Origin: Bacteroidetes bacterium HGW-Bacteroidetes-5
GTDB taxonomy: Bacteria; Bacteroidota; Bacteroidia; Bacteroidales; UBA932
Length of the DNA stretch: 64,000 bases
Reading direction: 5' to 3'
Assembly: GCA_002842515.1 (NCBI GenBank)
Contig: PHDC01000001.1
Coordinates: 372,001-436,000, forward strand
The notes under the pieces are model-generated. The model ran no database searches. It saw only the letters and a program-made list of their open reading frames with translations, and had not been told where the DNA came from. How positions within the stretch are numbered: position 1 is the first letter of the stretch; each line of letters opens with the position of its first letter. Positions 36,292 to 44,395 of the stretch are shown here, one piece after another. The position numbers were made by a program, and so were the translations under genes.

Positions 36292-36747
36292 ATGAAGAGA
36301 TTATTAATTGTGCTAACGCTGCTCACGATGGGCTCAACGCTATTTTCTCAGGAGTACAAAAGTGCTGTAGGGTTGAGATTAGGCTCAAGCTTAGGGGTCA
36401 GCTACAAAAATTTCATTGAGCCAAAAAAAGCGATTGAGGGAATTCTTGACCTTGACTTCCTCTACAAAAATGAGATGAAAATAGAGGTTACAGGGCTCTA
36501 TCTTTTTCACTTCGGGCTTAATGTAGACGGGCTGTCGGCTTTTGCAGGTCCGGGTGTTTCTGCAGGCATCTATGTTGGAGAATCAAGCGGTTTTATAATG
36601 TCTCTAGAGGGTATGGCAGGTTTAGAGTATAAATTTCACGACTCTCCGATTGCTCTCTCATTTGACTGGAATCCAAGAATTCAGATGATTAAAAATGCGG
36701 GATTAAAGGGTAATGGATTTGCTCTAACAATTAGATATGTTTTGTAA
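36292..36747 (+). CDS. Small predicted outer-membrane beta-barrel protein
   Basis: A 151-residue exported protein with a signal peptide (about 1-20, ending LFSQ). The mature part alternates polar and hydrophobic residues with many glycines and ends in a strand with terminal hydrophobic residues (FALTIRYVL), the pattern of an eight-stranded outer-membrane barrel. No specific family was recognised. It starts one base after deoC, suggesting co-transcription, although a functional link with deoxyribose metabolism is not evident. Confidence 0.75.
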   Translation: MKRLLIVLTLLTMGSTLFSQEYKSAVGLRLGSSLGVSYKNFIEPKKAIEGILDLDFLYKNEMKIEVTGLYLFHFGLNVDGLSAFAGPGVSAGIYVGESSGFIMSLEGMAGLEYKFHDSPIALSFDWNPRIQMIKNAGLKGNGFALTIRYVL

Positions 36748-36790
36748 TATTCAAATATAATTCAAGTAATTAATTAAATAATAGACAAGT

Positions 36791-38146
36791 ATGATCAAAA
36801 ACTACATTCAGGAGAACAGAGATAGATTCCTTTCGGAATTGTTTGAGCTTTTAAGGATTCCATCAATTAGCTCAATGGCTGCTCATAAAGATGATATGCT
36901 AAAAGCAGCTGAGAAATACGTAGAACTACTCCTAAAAGCGGGATGTGACAAAGCAGAAGTGCACCCGACAAAGGGGCACCCGGTTGTTTTTGCAGAGAAG
37001 ATCATAGACAAATCAAAACCAACCATTCTGGTTTATGCACACTACGATGTTCAGCCGGCAGACCCGCTCAACCTGTGGACAACTCCGCCATTTGAGCCTG
37101 AAATTAGAGATGGCGCAATCTATGCAAGGGGTGCCAATGACGATAAAGGCCAGGGATTTATGCATATAAAAGCCTTTGAATATCTCGTAAAAACCAACCA
37201 ACTTAAGTGCAATGTTAAGTTTATAATTGACGGGGAGGAGGAGATTGGTTCTCCAAGTCTTCCTGAGTGGGCTGTTGCTCATAAGGAGATGTTAAGTTGC
37301 GACGATATTCTTGTATCCGACACAACTATGATAGACGAGAAGATCCCATCTATCAATGTTGGTATGAGGGGACTTGCTTATCTGGAGGTTGAGGTTACCG
37401 GTCCAAACAAAGATCTTCACTCAGGACACTACGGAGGCGCAATTGCAAATCCAATAAATGTTCTTGCCACAATGATTTCTAAACTTATTGACGATAACGG
37501 TAGGGTAACCATTAAAGGTTTTTACGACGATGTTGTTGAACTTACAACCCAGGAGAGAGAGATGCTGGGACGCGCTCCGTTTGACGAAAATGAGTTCAAA
37601 CATTTTTTGGATATCGACGGAGTTACCGGAGAGCAGGGTTATACTACAATGGAGAGAACCGGAATTCGCCCGTGTCTTGATGTGAACGGTATTTGGGGCG
37701 GTTATACCGGAGAGGGTGCAAAAACTGTCATCCCATCTAAGGCCTATGCAAAGATATCTATGAGAATCGTACCTAACCAGGATAATAAAAAGATTGCAAA
37801 ACTGTTTGAAGAGCACTTTATCTCTCTTGCACCTGTAGGAGTTAAGATCAAAGTAACACCTCACCACGGCGGTCAGGGGTTCCTCTGCCCAATATCTTCT
37901 AAAGTTTATAAATCTGCCTCAAGAGCTATTGGTGAGGTGTATGGTATAGATCCTGTACCGAGTCGCGGCGGCGGAAGCATTCCTGTTCTTGCAGACTTGC
38001 AGACAATACTTAAAGCAAACCCTCTTCTTATGGGCTTCGGTCTGGAAAGGGATGTTATCCATTCACCAAACGAGAGTTATCTCCTTGGTCAGTTTTTTAA
38101 AGGGATTGAGTCAATTGCCCTGTTCTATAACTACTATAATGAATAA
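36791..38146 (+). CDS. M20-family dipeptidase
   Basis: A 451-residue cytoplasmic metallopeptidase. Zinc-ligand motifs are in place: ILVYAHYDVQPADP (about 78-91), GANDDKGQG, IDGEEEIGSPSLP and the C-terminal VIHSPNESYLL. A dimerisation domain is inserted at about 195-330 (DLHSGHYGGAIANPI). The family hydrolyses dipeptides or related amides; exact specificity is unclear. It is separated by 43 bases from the small barrel gene and is followed by the pheA leader region. Confidence 0.92.
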   Translation: MIKNYIQENRDRFLSELFELLRIPSISSMAAHKDDMLKAAEKYVELLLKAGCDKAEVHPTKGHPVVFAEKIIDKSKPTILVYAHYDVQPADPLNLWTTPPFEPEIRDGAIYARGANDDKGQGFMHIKAFEYLVKTNQLKCNVKFIIDGEEEIGSPSLPEWAVAHKEMLSCDDILVSDTTMIDEKIPSINVGMRGLAYLEVEVTGPNKDLHSGHYGGAIANPINVLATMISKLIDDNGRVTIKGFYDDVVELTTQEREMLGRAPFDENEFKHFLDIDGVTGEQGYTTMERTGIRPCLDVNGIWGGYTGEGAKTVIPSKAYAKISMRIVPNQDNKKIAKLFEEHFISLAPVGVKIKVTPHHGGQGFLCPISSKVYKSASRAIGEVYGIDPVPSRGGGSIPVLADLQTILKANPLLMGFGLERDVIHSPNESYLLGQFFKGIESIALFYNYYNE

Positions 38147-38153
38147 TAATTGT

Positions 38154-38161
38154 TAACTTTG
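38154..38161 (+). promoter_or_regulatory. -7 box of the pheA leader
   Basis: TAACTTTG matches TAnnTTTG. Transcription would begin at about 38167, at or just before the leader-peptide ATG at 38168, so the leader mRNA would be nearly leaderless. No clear -33 TTTG lies at the usual spacing. Confidence 0.5.
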
Positions 38162-38167
38162 CTCCCG

Positions 38168-38239
38168 ATGAACAATGCAACAACATACACTCTCTTCTGT
38201 TTCTTTTTTGGACTGCAAAAGGGGCTTATATGTTATTGA
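38168..38239 (+). CDS. Phenylalanine-rich leader peptide upstream of pheA
   Basis: A 23-codon open frame, ATG to TGA, encodes MNNATTYTLFCFFFGLQKG followed by LICY. Four phenylalanine codons lie within five positions (Phe-Cys-Phe-Phe-Phe, 38195-38209), far above expectation for 23 codons. It stands directly before a terminator hairpin and the prephenate dehydratase gene of phenylalanine synthesis. This is the layout of a classical ribosome-stalling attenuator: when charged tRNA-Phe is scarce the ribosome should pause on the Phe codons and release the terminator. Confidence 0.8.
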   Translation: MNNATTYTLFCFFFGLQKGLICY

Positions 38240-38289
38240 TAATTTGTTACAATAGTATTAAGGCCCCGTTTTTCGGGGCCTTTTTTTTT
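38217..38289 (+). promoter_or_regulatory. Transcription attenuator of pheA (antiterminator and terminator)
   Basis: Two exclusive pairings are visible. GGGGC (38221-38225), extended by TTA through a one-base bulge, can pair with TTAAG-GCCCC (about 38258-38267) as an antiterminator. Alternatively GGCCCCG (38262-38268) pairs with CGGGGCC (38274-38280), followed by nine T residues (38281-38289), as a terminator. The first strand of the antiterminator begins about 11 bases after the last Phe codon, so a ribosome stalled there leaves it free, while a ribosome reaching the TGA at 38237 covers it. Confidence 0.75.
38262..38289 (+). terminator. Intrinsic terminator in the pheA leader
   Basis: A perfect 7-bp GC-rich stem with a T5 loop followed by T9 lies only 11 bases before the pheA ATG. 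It may also end the transcript of the upstream dipeptidase gene. Confidence 0.9.
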
Positions 38290-38300
38290 AACCTTTATTG

Positions 38301-39185
38301 ATGAAAACTATGAATAGAAAAAAAGAGGTCAGCGTGGCAATCCAGGGTGGATTCGGGGCTTTTCACGAAATTGCGGCAAAGCAGTTCTTTGAAAACAACA
38401 GTGTTAAAATTGTTCCGTGTGACACCTTTTCGGATCTTTTTGAAGAGTTACAAAAGAAGAAGCCGGATTGTGGAATTGTGGCTGTTGAGAATTCGGTTGC
38501 AGGGTCACTGCTTCAAAATCATTCATTTATTCACGAAAGCAATCTTCCGGTGGTGGGAGAACAGTATATAAGGGTGGTTCAGAATCTTTTAGCTCTGCCG
38601 GGTGAGAGAGTCGGCGATATTCGGGAGATACACTCCCACCCTGTGGCCATAATGCAGTGTCACCTCTTTCTCAATGAACTCCGTAAAAATGGGGTTAAGA
38701 TTATTGACTCTGTAGATACTGCGCTGAGTGCTAAGCGTATCAGGGAAGAAAATCTCAAAGGAGTGGGAGCTCTTGCAAGCGAACTTGCGGCAAATATGTA
38801 CAACTTGGAGATAATTAAATCGGGGGTTGAGAGCAATAAGAGAAACTACACCCGGTTTATTATAATTGCAACAAATGAGACCGTGAAAGATATACTCAGA
38901 CTCACCCCAGAAACTATAAACAAGGCCTCTCTCTGCTTCTCGCTGCCGCATACCAAAGGAAAGCTCTCTCACGTGCTCTCCGTTCTCTCCATATACGATA
39001 TGAACCTCACCAAGATTCAATCTCTGCCTATTGTGGGAAAAGAGTGGGAGTATCTCTTTTATACCGATTTGATTTTTGATGATTATAAAAGATATCGCCA
39101 GGCTCTGGATGCTATTGCGCCTATAACGGAGAACCTAAAGGTAATTGGCGAGTATCGGCAAGGGTACAGACCGGACAGAGATTAA
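38301..39185 (+). CDS. pheA: Prephenate dehydratase with ACT domain
   Basis: A 294-residue enzyme that converts prephenate to phenylpyruvate, the committed step to phenylalanine. The catalytic domain (about 8-190) contains AIQGGFGAFHEIAA, CGIVAVENSVAGSLLQNH, REIHSHPVAIMQC and a segment ending NYTRFIIIAT; the threonine of the TRF motif is the family's catalytic residue. The C-terminal ACT domain (about 205-285) includes LSHVLSVLSIYDMNLTKIQS, the ESRP-equivalent site that binds phenylalanine for feedback inhibition. Expression is probably also controlled by the upstream leader peptide. A TTG directly before the ATG is a less likely start. Its 3' end overlaps the convergent nitrilase gene by 4 bases. 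Confidence 0.94.
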   Translation: MKTMNRKKEVSVAIQGGFGAFHEIAAKQFFENNSVKIVPCDTFSDLFEELQKKKPDCGIVAVENSVAGSLLQNHSFIHESNLPVVGEQYIRVVQNLLALPGERVGDIREIHSHPVAIMQCHLFLNELRKNGVKIIDSVDTALSAKRIREENLKGVGALASELAANMYNLEIIKSGVESNKRNYTRFIIIATNETVKDILRLTPETINKASLCFSLPHTKGKLSHVLSVLSIYDMNLTKIQSLPIVGKEWEYLFYTDLIFDDYKRYRQALDAIAPITENLKVIGEYRQGYRPDRD

Positions 39186-40129
39186 TCATCCATCCAGGCA
39201 ATCTTTTGAACCGGATTGTGACTCTTCGAAATTATATCTCCGTAAAGATTTGGTCTTCTTGCATTTGTATATCTGGAACCACCTGCGGAGATCAGTTTCT
39301 CCGGAGTAATAAGGGCGGTCTCAAAATCGTCACCCAGTTTACGGCACTCGGCAACTATATCTCCGTAAGGGTCAATAATCATTGAACATCCGTTTTTGAG
39401 CTGGTCATCATCCATCCCTATAGGGTTTGAGAAGACTACATATATTCCGTTGTCGTGAGCTCTTGAGGGGAGCCATCTCATTAGCCACTCTCTACCCTTG
39501 GGACCATCAAACTCCTGCCGTAAAGATGTCGGGTCCACCTCTCTGTTATTCCATAACTTAGGATCTACAAAACCAGACCCGGGACGCTTGGATGGGGTAC
39601 ACATAGTTACGTGTGGCATAAAAATAATATCTGCACCCAGCAGCTTTGTTGCCCTAACATTCTCTAAAATGTTATTGTCGTAGCATATGAGAATTCCACA
39701 TCTCCATCCGAAGAGATCGAAGACCGTATAACTATTACCGGCCGTCAGGTGAGGGTTAATGAAGGGGTGAAGTTTGCGGTGTTTGGCAACAACACCGTCA
39801 GATGTAACACAAACATAGGCTTTGTAGATATATCCGTTTTTATCCTTTTCAAAGAGGCCAGCCAGAATTGCGATATTGTACTCCGAGGCAATCTCTGTAA
39901 GGTTTTTCATACTCTCTCCGTCGGGTATATACTCTGCTATATCCAGCAGCTCTTTTTTACTTAAATTTCTTGCAAAAGTATAGCCTGTAAGAGAGCATTC
40001 GTGGAAAGCAATCACATTGGAGCCAGCTGCGGCTGCCTCAGCAGATAGTCTCTCCATTATTGCAAGGTTATATCCTTTGTCTGCAGATCTGGATTCAAAC
40101 TGCGCTGTAGAGATTCTTATATTTTCCAT
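39182..40129 (-). CDS. Carbon-nitrogen hydrolase (nitrilase superfamily)
   Basis: A 315-residue hydrolase with the full catalytic triad: Glu in IAFHECSLTGYTFA, Lys in HRKLHPFINPHL and Cys in CGILICYDNNILENV. The family splits nitriles, amides or carbamoyl groups. The Pro-Phe-Ile insertion after the lysine and the long WNNREVDPTSLRQEF segment suggest a distinct amidase subgroup, but substrate is unknown. It has its own -7 box at 40147 and is convergent with pheA, sharing a 4-base overlap of stop codons. Confidence 0.88.
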   Translation of the reverse strand: MENIRISTAQFESRSADKGYNLAIMERLSAEAAAAGSNVIAFHECSLTGYTFARNLSKKELLDIAEYIPDGESMKNLTEIASEYNIAILAGLFEKDKNGYIYKAYVCVTSDGVVAKHRKLHPFINPHLTAGNSYTVFDLFGWRCGILICYDNNILENVRATKLLGADIIFMPHVTMCTPSKRPGSGFVDPKLWNNREVDPTSLRQEFDGPKGREWLMRWLPSRAHDNGIYVVFSNPIGMDDDQLKNGCSMIIDPYGDIVAECRKLGDDFETALITPEKLISAGGSRYTNARRPNLYGDIISKSHNPVQKIAWMDD

Positions 40130-40146
40130 AACCGGTTGGTTTTAGA

Positions 40147-40154
40147 CAAATATA
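40147..40154 (-). promoter_or_regulatory. -7 box of the nitrilase gene
   Basis: TATATTTG on the minus strand fits TAnnTTTG, predicting a start near 40141, about 12 bases before the ATG. It sits directly behind the clpX terminator. Confidence 0.55.
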
Positions 40155-40155
40155 C

Positions 40156-40181
40156 AAAAAAAAAGAGGCGCTAAGCCTCTT
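40156..40181 (-). terminator. Terminator of the tig-clpP-clpX unit
   Basis: On the minus strand AAGAGGC (40181-40175) pairs with GCCTCTT (40169-40163) and is followed by a run of T (40164-40156). The clpX stop codon TAG lies in the 5-base loop, so coding and termination signals overlap. Confidence 0.88.
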
Positions 40182-41412
40182 TTGTAATCTGTAACGAACC
40201 GGTAAATTTATCTACCATCTTTCTTGCATAAGGGAGTTTGATTGAGAGTCTCTTTTTACTCTCAGAAGGTGTATGATACATCGCATCTACCATTATGGCT
40301 TCACATATTGATCTTAGACCTCTTGCCCCCAATTTGTAATCTACTGCGGTATCTACTATAAAATCCAGAACATTCTCATCGATTTTGAGCTTTACACCAT
40401 CCAGTTCAAACAACTTAATGTACTGACGAACAAGCGCATTTTTTGGTTCGGTGAGTATTCTTCTCAAAGCTTTTTTATCAAGTGCCTCCAAGTAGGTGAG
40501 CACCGGAAGTCGACCGATAATCTCCGGAATCAGTCCGTAAGATCTAAGATCTTGTGGTGCAATATATTTTAAAAGATTATTCCTGTCTATCTTCTCTTTT
40601 TTTATCATAGTGCCGTAACCGACTACCTGTGTATTGAGCCTTTGAGAGATTTTTCTGTCAATTCCTTCAAATGCACCTCCACATATAAAGAGGATATTCT
40701 TTGTATTCACGGCAATCATCCTCTGCTCCGGGTGTTTTCTCCCCCCCTGAGGCGGAACATTCACCACACTACCCTCCAGTAGTTTTAGCATAGCCTGCTG
40801 CACACCCTCTCCGGAAACATCTCTGGTTATAGATGGATTGTCGCTTTTGCGGGCAATCTTATCTATCTCATCGATAAAAACTATCCCTCTTTGCGCCCTA
40901 TCTACATCGTAGTCAGCCTCTTGAAGTAGTCTGGTAAGAATGCTCTCTACATCCTCTCCCACATAACCTGCCTCTGTCAATACAGTTGCATCTACAATTG
41001 TAAAGGGAACATCCAACATCTTTGCAATTGACCTGGCTAAAAGTGTTTTTCCGGTACCTGTCTGGCCTACAAGCAGAATGTTGGATTTTTCAAGATCCAT
41101 ATCGTCATCTGCGTGATTGTTGATTCTTTTGTAGTGGTTATATACTGCAACAGCAAGGTATCTTTTTGCCTCGTCCTGTCCAATAACATATTGGTCAAGG
41201 AACTGGGTAATCTCTTTTGGTTTAAGCACCTTTGTGGCCGGTGCAGATATGCCGTTCTTGGCCCTCTTTGCGCTTAATGCCTCCTTGGAGTAGTCAAGAG
41301 CCTGCTGTGCACACTCATTGCAGATGGCAGATATATCTCCTGTTATAAGGACATCTACCTCATCTTTGCCTCTTCCGCAAAATGAACAGAAATCGTTGTA
41401 TTTAGAAGGCAT
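40171..41412 (-). CDS. clpX: ATP-dependent Clp protease ATP-binding subunit ClpX
   Basis: A 413-residue AAA+ unfoldase. The N-terminal zinc-binding domain shows [12 protein letters not shown] and ICNECAQQ (four cysteines). The AAA+ module has Walker [17 protein letters not shown] (about 118), Walker [13 protein letters not shown], the substrate loop GYVGEDVE and sensor [11 protein letters not shown]. It feeds unfolded proteins to ClpP. The start at 41412 ([13 protein letters not shown]) was chosen; an upstream in-frame ATG at 41451 lies within clpP. It begins 4 bases after the clpP stop. Confidence 0.97.
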   Translation of the reverse strand: MPSKYNDFCSFCGRGKDEVDVLITGDISAICNECAQQALDYSKEALSAKRAKNGISAPATKVLKPKEITQFLDQYVIGQDEAKRYLAVAVYNHYKRINNHADDDMDLEKSNILLVGQTGTGKTLLARSIAKMLDVPFTIVDATVLTEAGYVGEDVESILTRLLQEADYDVDRAQRGIVFIDEIDKIARKSDNPSITRDVSGEGVQQAMLKLLEGSVVNVPPQGGRKHPEQRMIAVNTKNILFICGGAFEGIDRKISQRLNTQVVGYGTMIKKEKIDRNNLLKYIAPQDLRSYGLIPEIIGRLPVLTYLEALDKKALRRILTEPKNALVRQYIKLFELDGVKLKIDENVLDFIVDTAVDYKLGARGLRSICEAIMVDAMYHTPSESKKRLSIKLPYARKMVDKFTGSLQITKEA

Positions 41413-41416
41413 CCCG

Positions 41417-42091
41417 CTATTTTTTATTTGGATTGGTAAGGATTTCGTCAATCATCCCATACTCTTTAGCCTCCAAAGCTCTCATCCAGTAATCTCTGTC
41501 GGCATCTTTCTCTATCTGCTCATATGGTTTACCTGTATGGTAAGAGATTATCTCATAAAGCTCTTTTTTGAGAGTCACTATCTGTTTTGCAGTTATCTCT
41601 ATATCGCTTGCCTGACCCTCTGCACCACCCATAGGTTGGTGAATCATAACTCTTGAGTGCGGGAGAACAGAGCGCTTCCCCTTTGCACCTGAAGTTAGAA
41701 GTATTGCAGACATTGAGGCCGCCATTCCGGTGCAAATTGTTGCAACTTCGGATGATACCAGCTGCATTGTATCGTAGATACCAAGCCCTGCATAAACACC
41801 GCCTCCGGGAGAGTTAATATAGAGCTGAATATCAGATTTTGACTCGGTTGAGTCCAGATAGAGAAGCTGCGCCTGAATAATATTGGCAACATCATCATTA
41901 ATGGGAACTCCCAAAAAGATAATCCTGTCCATCATCAGTCTTGAAAACACATCCATTGCAGCAATATTGAGCTGTCTCTCCTCAATAATTGTCGGGTTAA
42001 TATATGCACTGTAAAGTGAGTTTACCCTGTGAAGAGTCAGACTGCTTATACCTCTGTGCTTAATTGCATATTTTTCAAAATCAGTAGCCAT
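41417..42091 (-). CDS. clpP: ATP-dependent Clp protease proteolytic subunit ClpP
   Basis: A 224-residue serine protease. The catalytic Ser is in [19 protein letters not shown] and the catalytic His in [18 protein letters not shown]; the third residue, Asp, occurs in the C-terminal ADRDYWM segment. It forms the two-ring 14-mer protease that works with ClpX. Located between trigger factor and clpX in the widely conserved tig-clpP-clpX order, 26 bases after tig. The first about 30 residues are a likely propeptide or extension. Confidence 0.97.
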   Translation of the reverse strand: MATDFEKYAIKHRGISSLTLHRVNSLYSAYINPTIIEERQLNIAAMDVFSRLMMDRIIFLGVPINDDVANIIQAQLLYLDSTESKSDIQLYINSPGGGVYAGLGIYDTMQLVSSEVATICTGMAASMSAILLTSGAKGKRSVLPHSRVMIHQPMGGAEGQASDIEITAKQIVTLKKELYEIISYHTGKPYEQIEKDADRDYWMRALEAKEYGMIDEILTNPNKK

Positions 42092-42117
42092 AACTCGTTT
42101 TTTTATAAAATTAGAAA

Positions 42118-43443
42118 TTATTTAGTTAGCTCGTGCAGTTTTTCAATAGATATCCCTTTTTTGTCAAGGGTAACAACAGAACGAACATATTCCAAAACCA
42201 AATCATCCTCTACCTTCTCATAAATCCTTTTCCCCTCCTTCTCATTTGCAAGAAGAGACTCAGCATAGTGGTCAATCTGCTCTGTAGGAGCGTTATTCAG
42301 ACCGTACATTGCAAACTGATATGCTGCTATCTTTCTAGCGTGATCCAGGAGATTCTCTCTGGTTAGCTTAATATCCTGCTCCTTCGTAATGAATTGACGA
42401 ACCATCTGCCAGCGGAAATCTTTAAGGAAGAGAGGGAAGTCTTTCTCTATCTCCTCCATTGAGAACTTACCTTCGTTGGCACTATGAAGCCATCTCTTTA
42501 GAAACTGCTCCGGAAGTGCAATTGCAGCCTTCTCAATAAGCGCATCCCTTGCGTCCAGCATAAACCTGTAATCGCTCTCCTGTGTATATTCAGATTTAAT
42601 CCTCTCAACTATCCTCTCATTGAACTCCTGCTCACTCTTAACTACACCGGCACCAAACATACGATCATAGAGCTCCTCGTTCATCTGAGCATCTTCAAAT
42701 CTCTTCACCTCTTTAATCACAACATTAAACTCCGGATTCAAAGTTGCCAACTCCTCTTTTTTAACTTTAAGCAGGGCTGCTCTGTCTGTTTCGTTCTCAA
42801 AAGCTTTGTTAACATTAATCGCAAACTCATCTCCGCTCTTTTTGCCGATAAAACTCTTTTTAATTTTGGCATCTGCTATTGACCTGAGAGCTATATATGC
42901 CCCCTCAATTGTAGTTCCCTCCTGTACAAGGTCTGCAACAATGAAATCCTCCTCAGCCACACTCTCTGCAGCAACCAGCTGACCATATTGTTTGAGCAGA
43001 TTACTGCGATATTTAATCATATCCTGCTCACTGATTTCAACTTCATAATATGGAATCTTATCCTTGGAAGTTAGATTGATCTCAACTTTTGGAGCCATTG
43101 CAAGATCAAAAGAGACCTCAAATTGCTCGTCGCTCTCCCAGTCGATCGGTTTCTGCTCGCTCTCGTTTGGAAGCGGTTCGCCTATGATGTTTAAATTATT
43201 CTCGGTAATATAGTTGTTGAGTCCGTCTGAGATTACTCCGTTAACTGCATCCAACAGAGCTGCTCTACCGTGTGTCTTCTCTATGAAACTCATAGGAGCC
43301 ATCCCCTTACGAAACCCTTTAATATCTGCCTTACGACGATAATCGCTAAGAATCTTCTTTCTCTTCTCTGTGTAGTCCTCTTTCTCAATTGCAAGTGTGA
43401 CTATAAGTGTCAAGTCGTCTGTACTCTTTTGTGTGATCTTCAT
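42118..43443 (-). CDS. tig: Trigger factor (ribosome-associated chaperone)
   Basis: A 441-residue protein. The ribosome-binding tail has the family motif GFRKGMAPMSFIEK (compare GFRxGxxP), in the N-terminal domain (about 1-115). A divergent FKBP-like middle domain (about 150-240) and a C-terminal helical chaperone region follow. Bacteroidota trigger factors often have poorly conserved middle domains, so peptidyl-prolyl isomerase activity is uncertain. It heads the tig-clpP-clpX group and is separated from the upstream tRNA-Leu by a terminator at 43479-43507. Confidence 0.9.
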   Translation of the reverse strand: MKITQKSTDDLTLIVTLAIEKEDYTEKRKKILSDYRRKADIKGFRKGMAPMSFIEKTHGRAALLDAVNGVISDGLNNYITENNLNIIGEPLPNESEQKPIDWESDEQFEVSFDLAMAPKVEINLTSKDKIPYYEVEISEQDMIKYRSNLLKQYGQLVAAESVAEEDFIVADLVQEGTTIEGAYIALRSIADAKIKKSFIGKKSGDEFAINVNKAFENETDRAALLKVKKEELATLNPEFNVVIKEVKRFEDAQMNEELYDRMFGAGVVKSEQEFNERIVERIKSEYTQESDYRFMLDARDALIEKAAIALPEQFLKRWLHSANEGKFSMEEIEKDFPLFLKDFRWQMVRQFITKEQDIKLTRENLLDHARKIAAYQFAMYGLNNAPTEQIDHYAESLLANEKEGKRIYEKVEDDLVLEYVRSVVTLDKKGISIEKLHELTK

Positions 43444-43478
43444 ATACTATTATTTAATTCTTAATCAACCTTATAAGT

Positions 43479-43507
43479 AAAAAGCAGATATCCCAAAGGG
43501 TATCTGC
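43479..43507 (-). terminator. Terminator downstream of tRNA-Leu
   Basis: On the minus strand GCAGATACCC (43507-43498) pairs with GGGATATCTGC (43494-43484, one bulged base), followed by TTTTT. It ends the tpiA-prmA-tRNA-Leu transcript. Confidence 0.8.
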
Positions 43508-43516
43508 CTTTCTTTG

Positions 43517-43598
43517 TGCGGGCAAAGGGACTCGAACCCCCACGCCTCTCGGCACCAGATCCTAAGTCTGGCGCGGCTACCAATTACGCCATGCCCGC
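43517..43598 (-). tRNA. tRNA-Leu (anticodon TAG)
   Basis: A minus-strand cloverleaf: acceptor GCGGGCA (43598-43592) pairs with TGCCCGC (43524-43518), discriminator A; anticodon stem CCAGA/TCTGG around loop CTTAGGA gives anticodon TAG; a variable arm GCCGAGAGGCGT is consistent with a class II leucine tRNA; T arm contains GGTTCGAGTCC. CCA is not encoded. Its first 22 bases overlap the end of prmA on the same strand. Confidence 0.95.
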
Positions 43599-44395
43599 TT
43601 TCTTTGAGGACTGCCCTCTTGTGCCGCTCCCTCTATAATTGGCACATCTTCCCTGTAAAAACCACTTAGCAAAAGTTCGCCTGCAGATAAAAGGCCTCTT
43701 GCGTATGTTTCGATATCTGAAACAATTATGTTACGGTTAATGTTCGCCAGTATAAGGTCATATTTTGATGCCTGAATTAGAGAGGCGTCTCCTGTAAGAG
43801 ATATAATCTTCTCTGATACCCGGTTTTTTCTACTGTTTTCAATTGATGATGCAACTGCAACCGGGTCTATATCAATTGCGTGAACAGGAGCTGCTGCCCC
43901 CATCTTCATAGCCAATATTGCCAAAATACCTGTACCGCAACCCATATCCAGAGTTTTTTTCCCCTTTATCTTCATATCCAGCATTGTCTCTATCATAAGA
44001 TAGGTGGTCTGATGATGCCCGGTTCCAAATGCCATCTTAGGATCAATTGTTATGGTGTATTTGCTTGATGGCAGACCCTTATGAAATGTGGCCTTTACTG
44101 TACACCTATTACCTACAACAATTGGAGAAAAATTACTCTCCCAAAGTGCATTCCAATTTTGTCCCTGAATGAAGTTGTTAGTAACCTTTACGGTGAACTC
44201 TCCGCTGCTGGTTAATCCATATAGAGTAGTTTTAATATCCGATGGAGAGTGGCTCTCCTGCGGTATGTAGGCCTTAAGATAGGGTGACTCTACAACAAAA
44301 CTCTCAAACGGGAGATCCTCTATCTGAGCTATAATAAGCTCTGCCGTATCTTCGGAGAAAGGTTCGATCTCAAAACAGACCTCTATATAGTTCAT
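43577..44395 (-). CDS. prmA: Ribosomal protein L11 methyltransferase, 3' end overlapping tRNA-Leu
   Basis: A 272-residue SAM-dependent enzyme that methylates ribosomal protein L11. The N-terminal substrate domain (about 1-95) is followed by the methyltransferase with KKTLDMGCGTGILAILAMKMG (motif I split across about 150-170) and LILANINRNI, the NPPY-equivalent catalytic region. The C-terminus is odd: after LLLSGFYREDVP the last about 18 residues (ending KRAWRNW) do not look like the usual final beta strand, and the stop codon lies inside the D-arm of tRNA-Leu. The gene overlaps tpiA by one base. It may be slightly truncated or have gained a new tail when the tRNA came next to it. Confidence 0.88.
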   Translation of the reverse strand: MNYIEVCFEIEPFSEDTAELIIAQIEDLPFESFVVESPYLKAYIPQESHSPSDIKTTLYGLTSSGEFTVKVTNNFIQGQNWNALWESNFSPIVVGNRCTVKATFHKGLPSSKYTITIDPKMAFGTGHHQTTYLMIETMLDMKIKGKKTLDMGCGTGILAILAMKMGAAAPVHAIDIDPVAVASSIENSRKNRVSEKIISLTGDASLIQASKYDLILANINRNIIVSDIETYARGLLSAGELLLSGFYREDVPIIEGAAQEGSPQRKRAWRNW

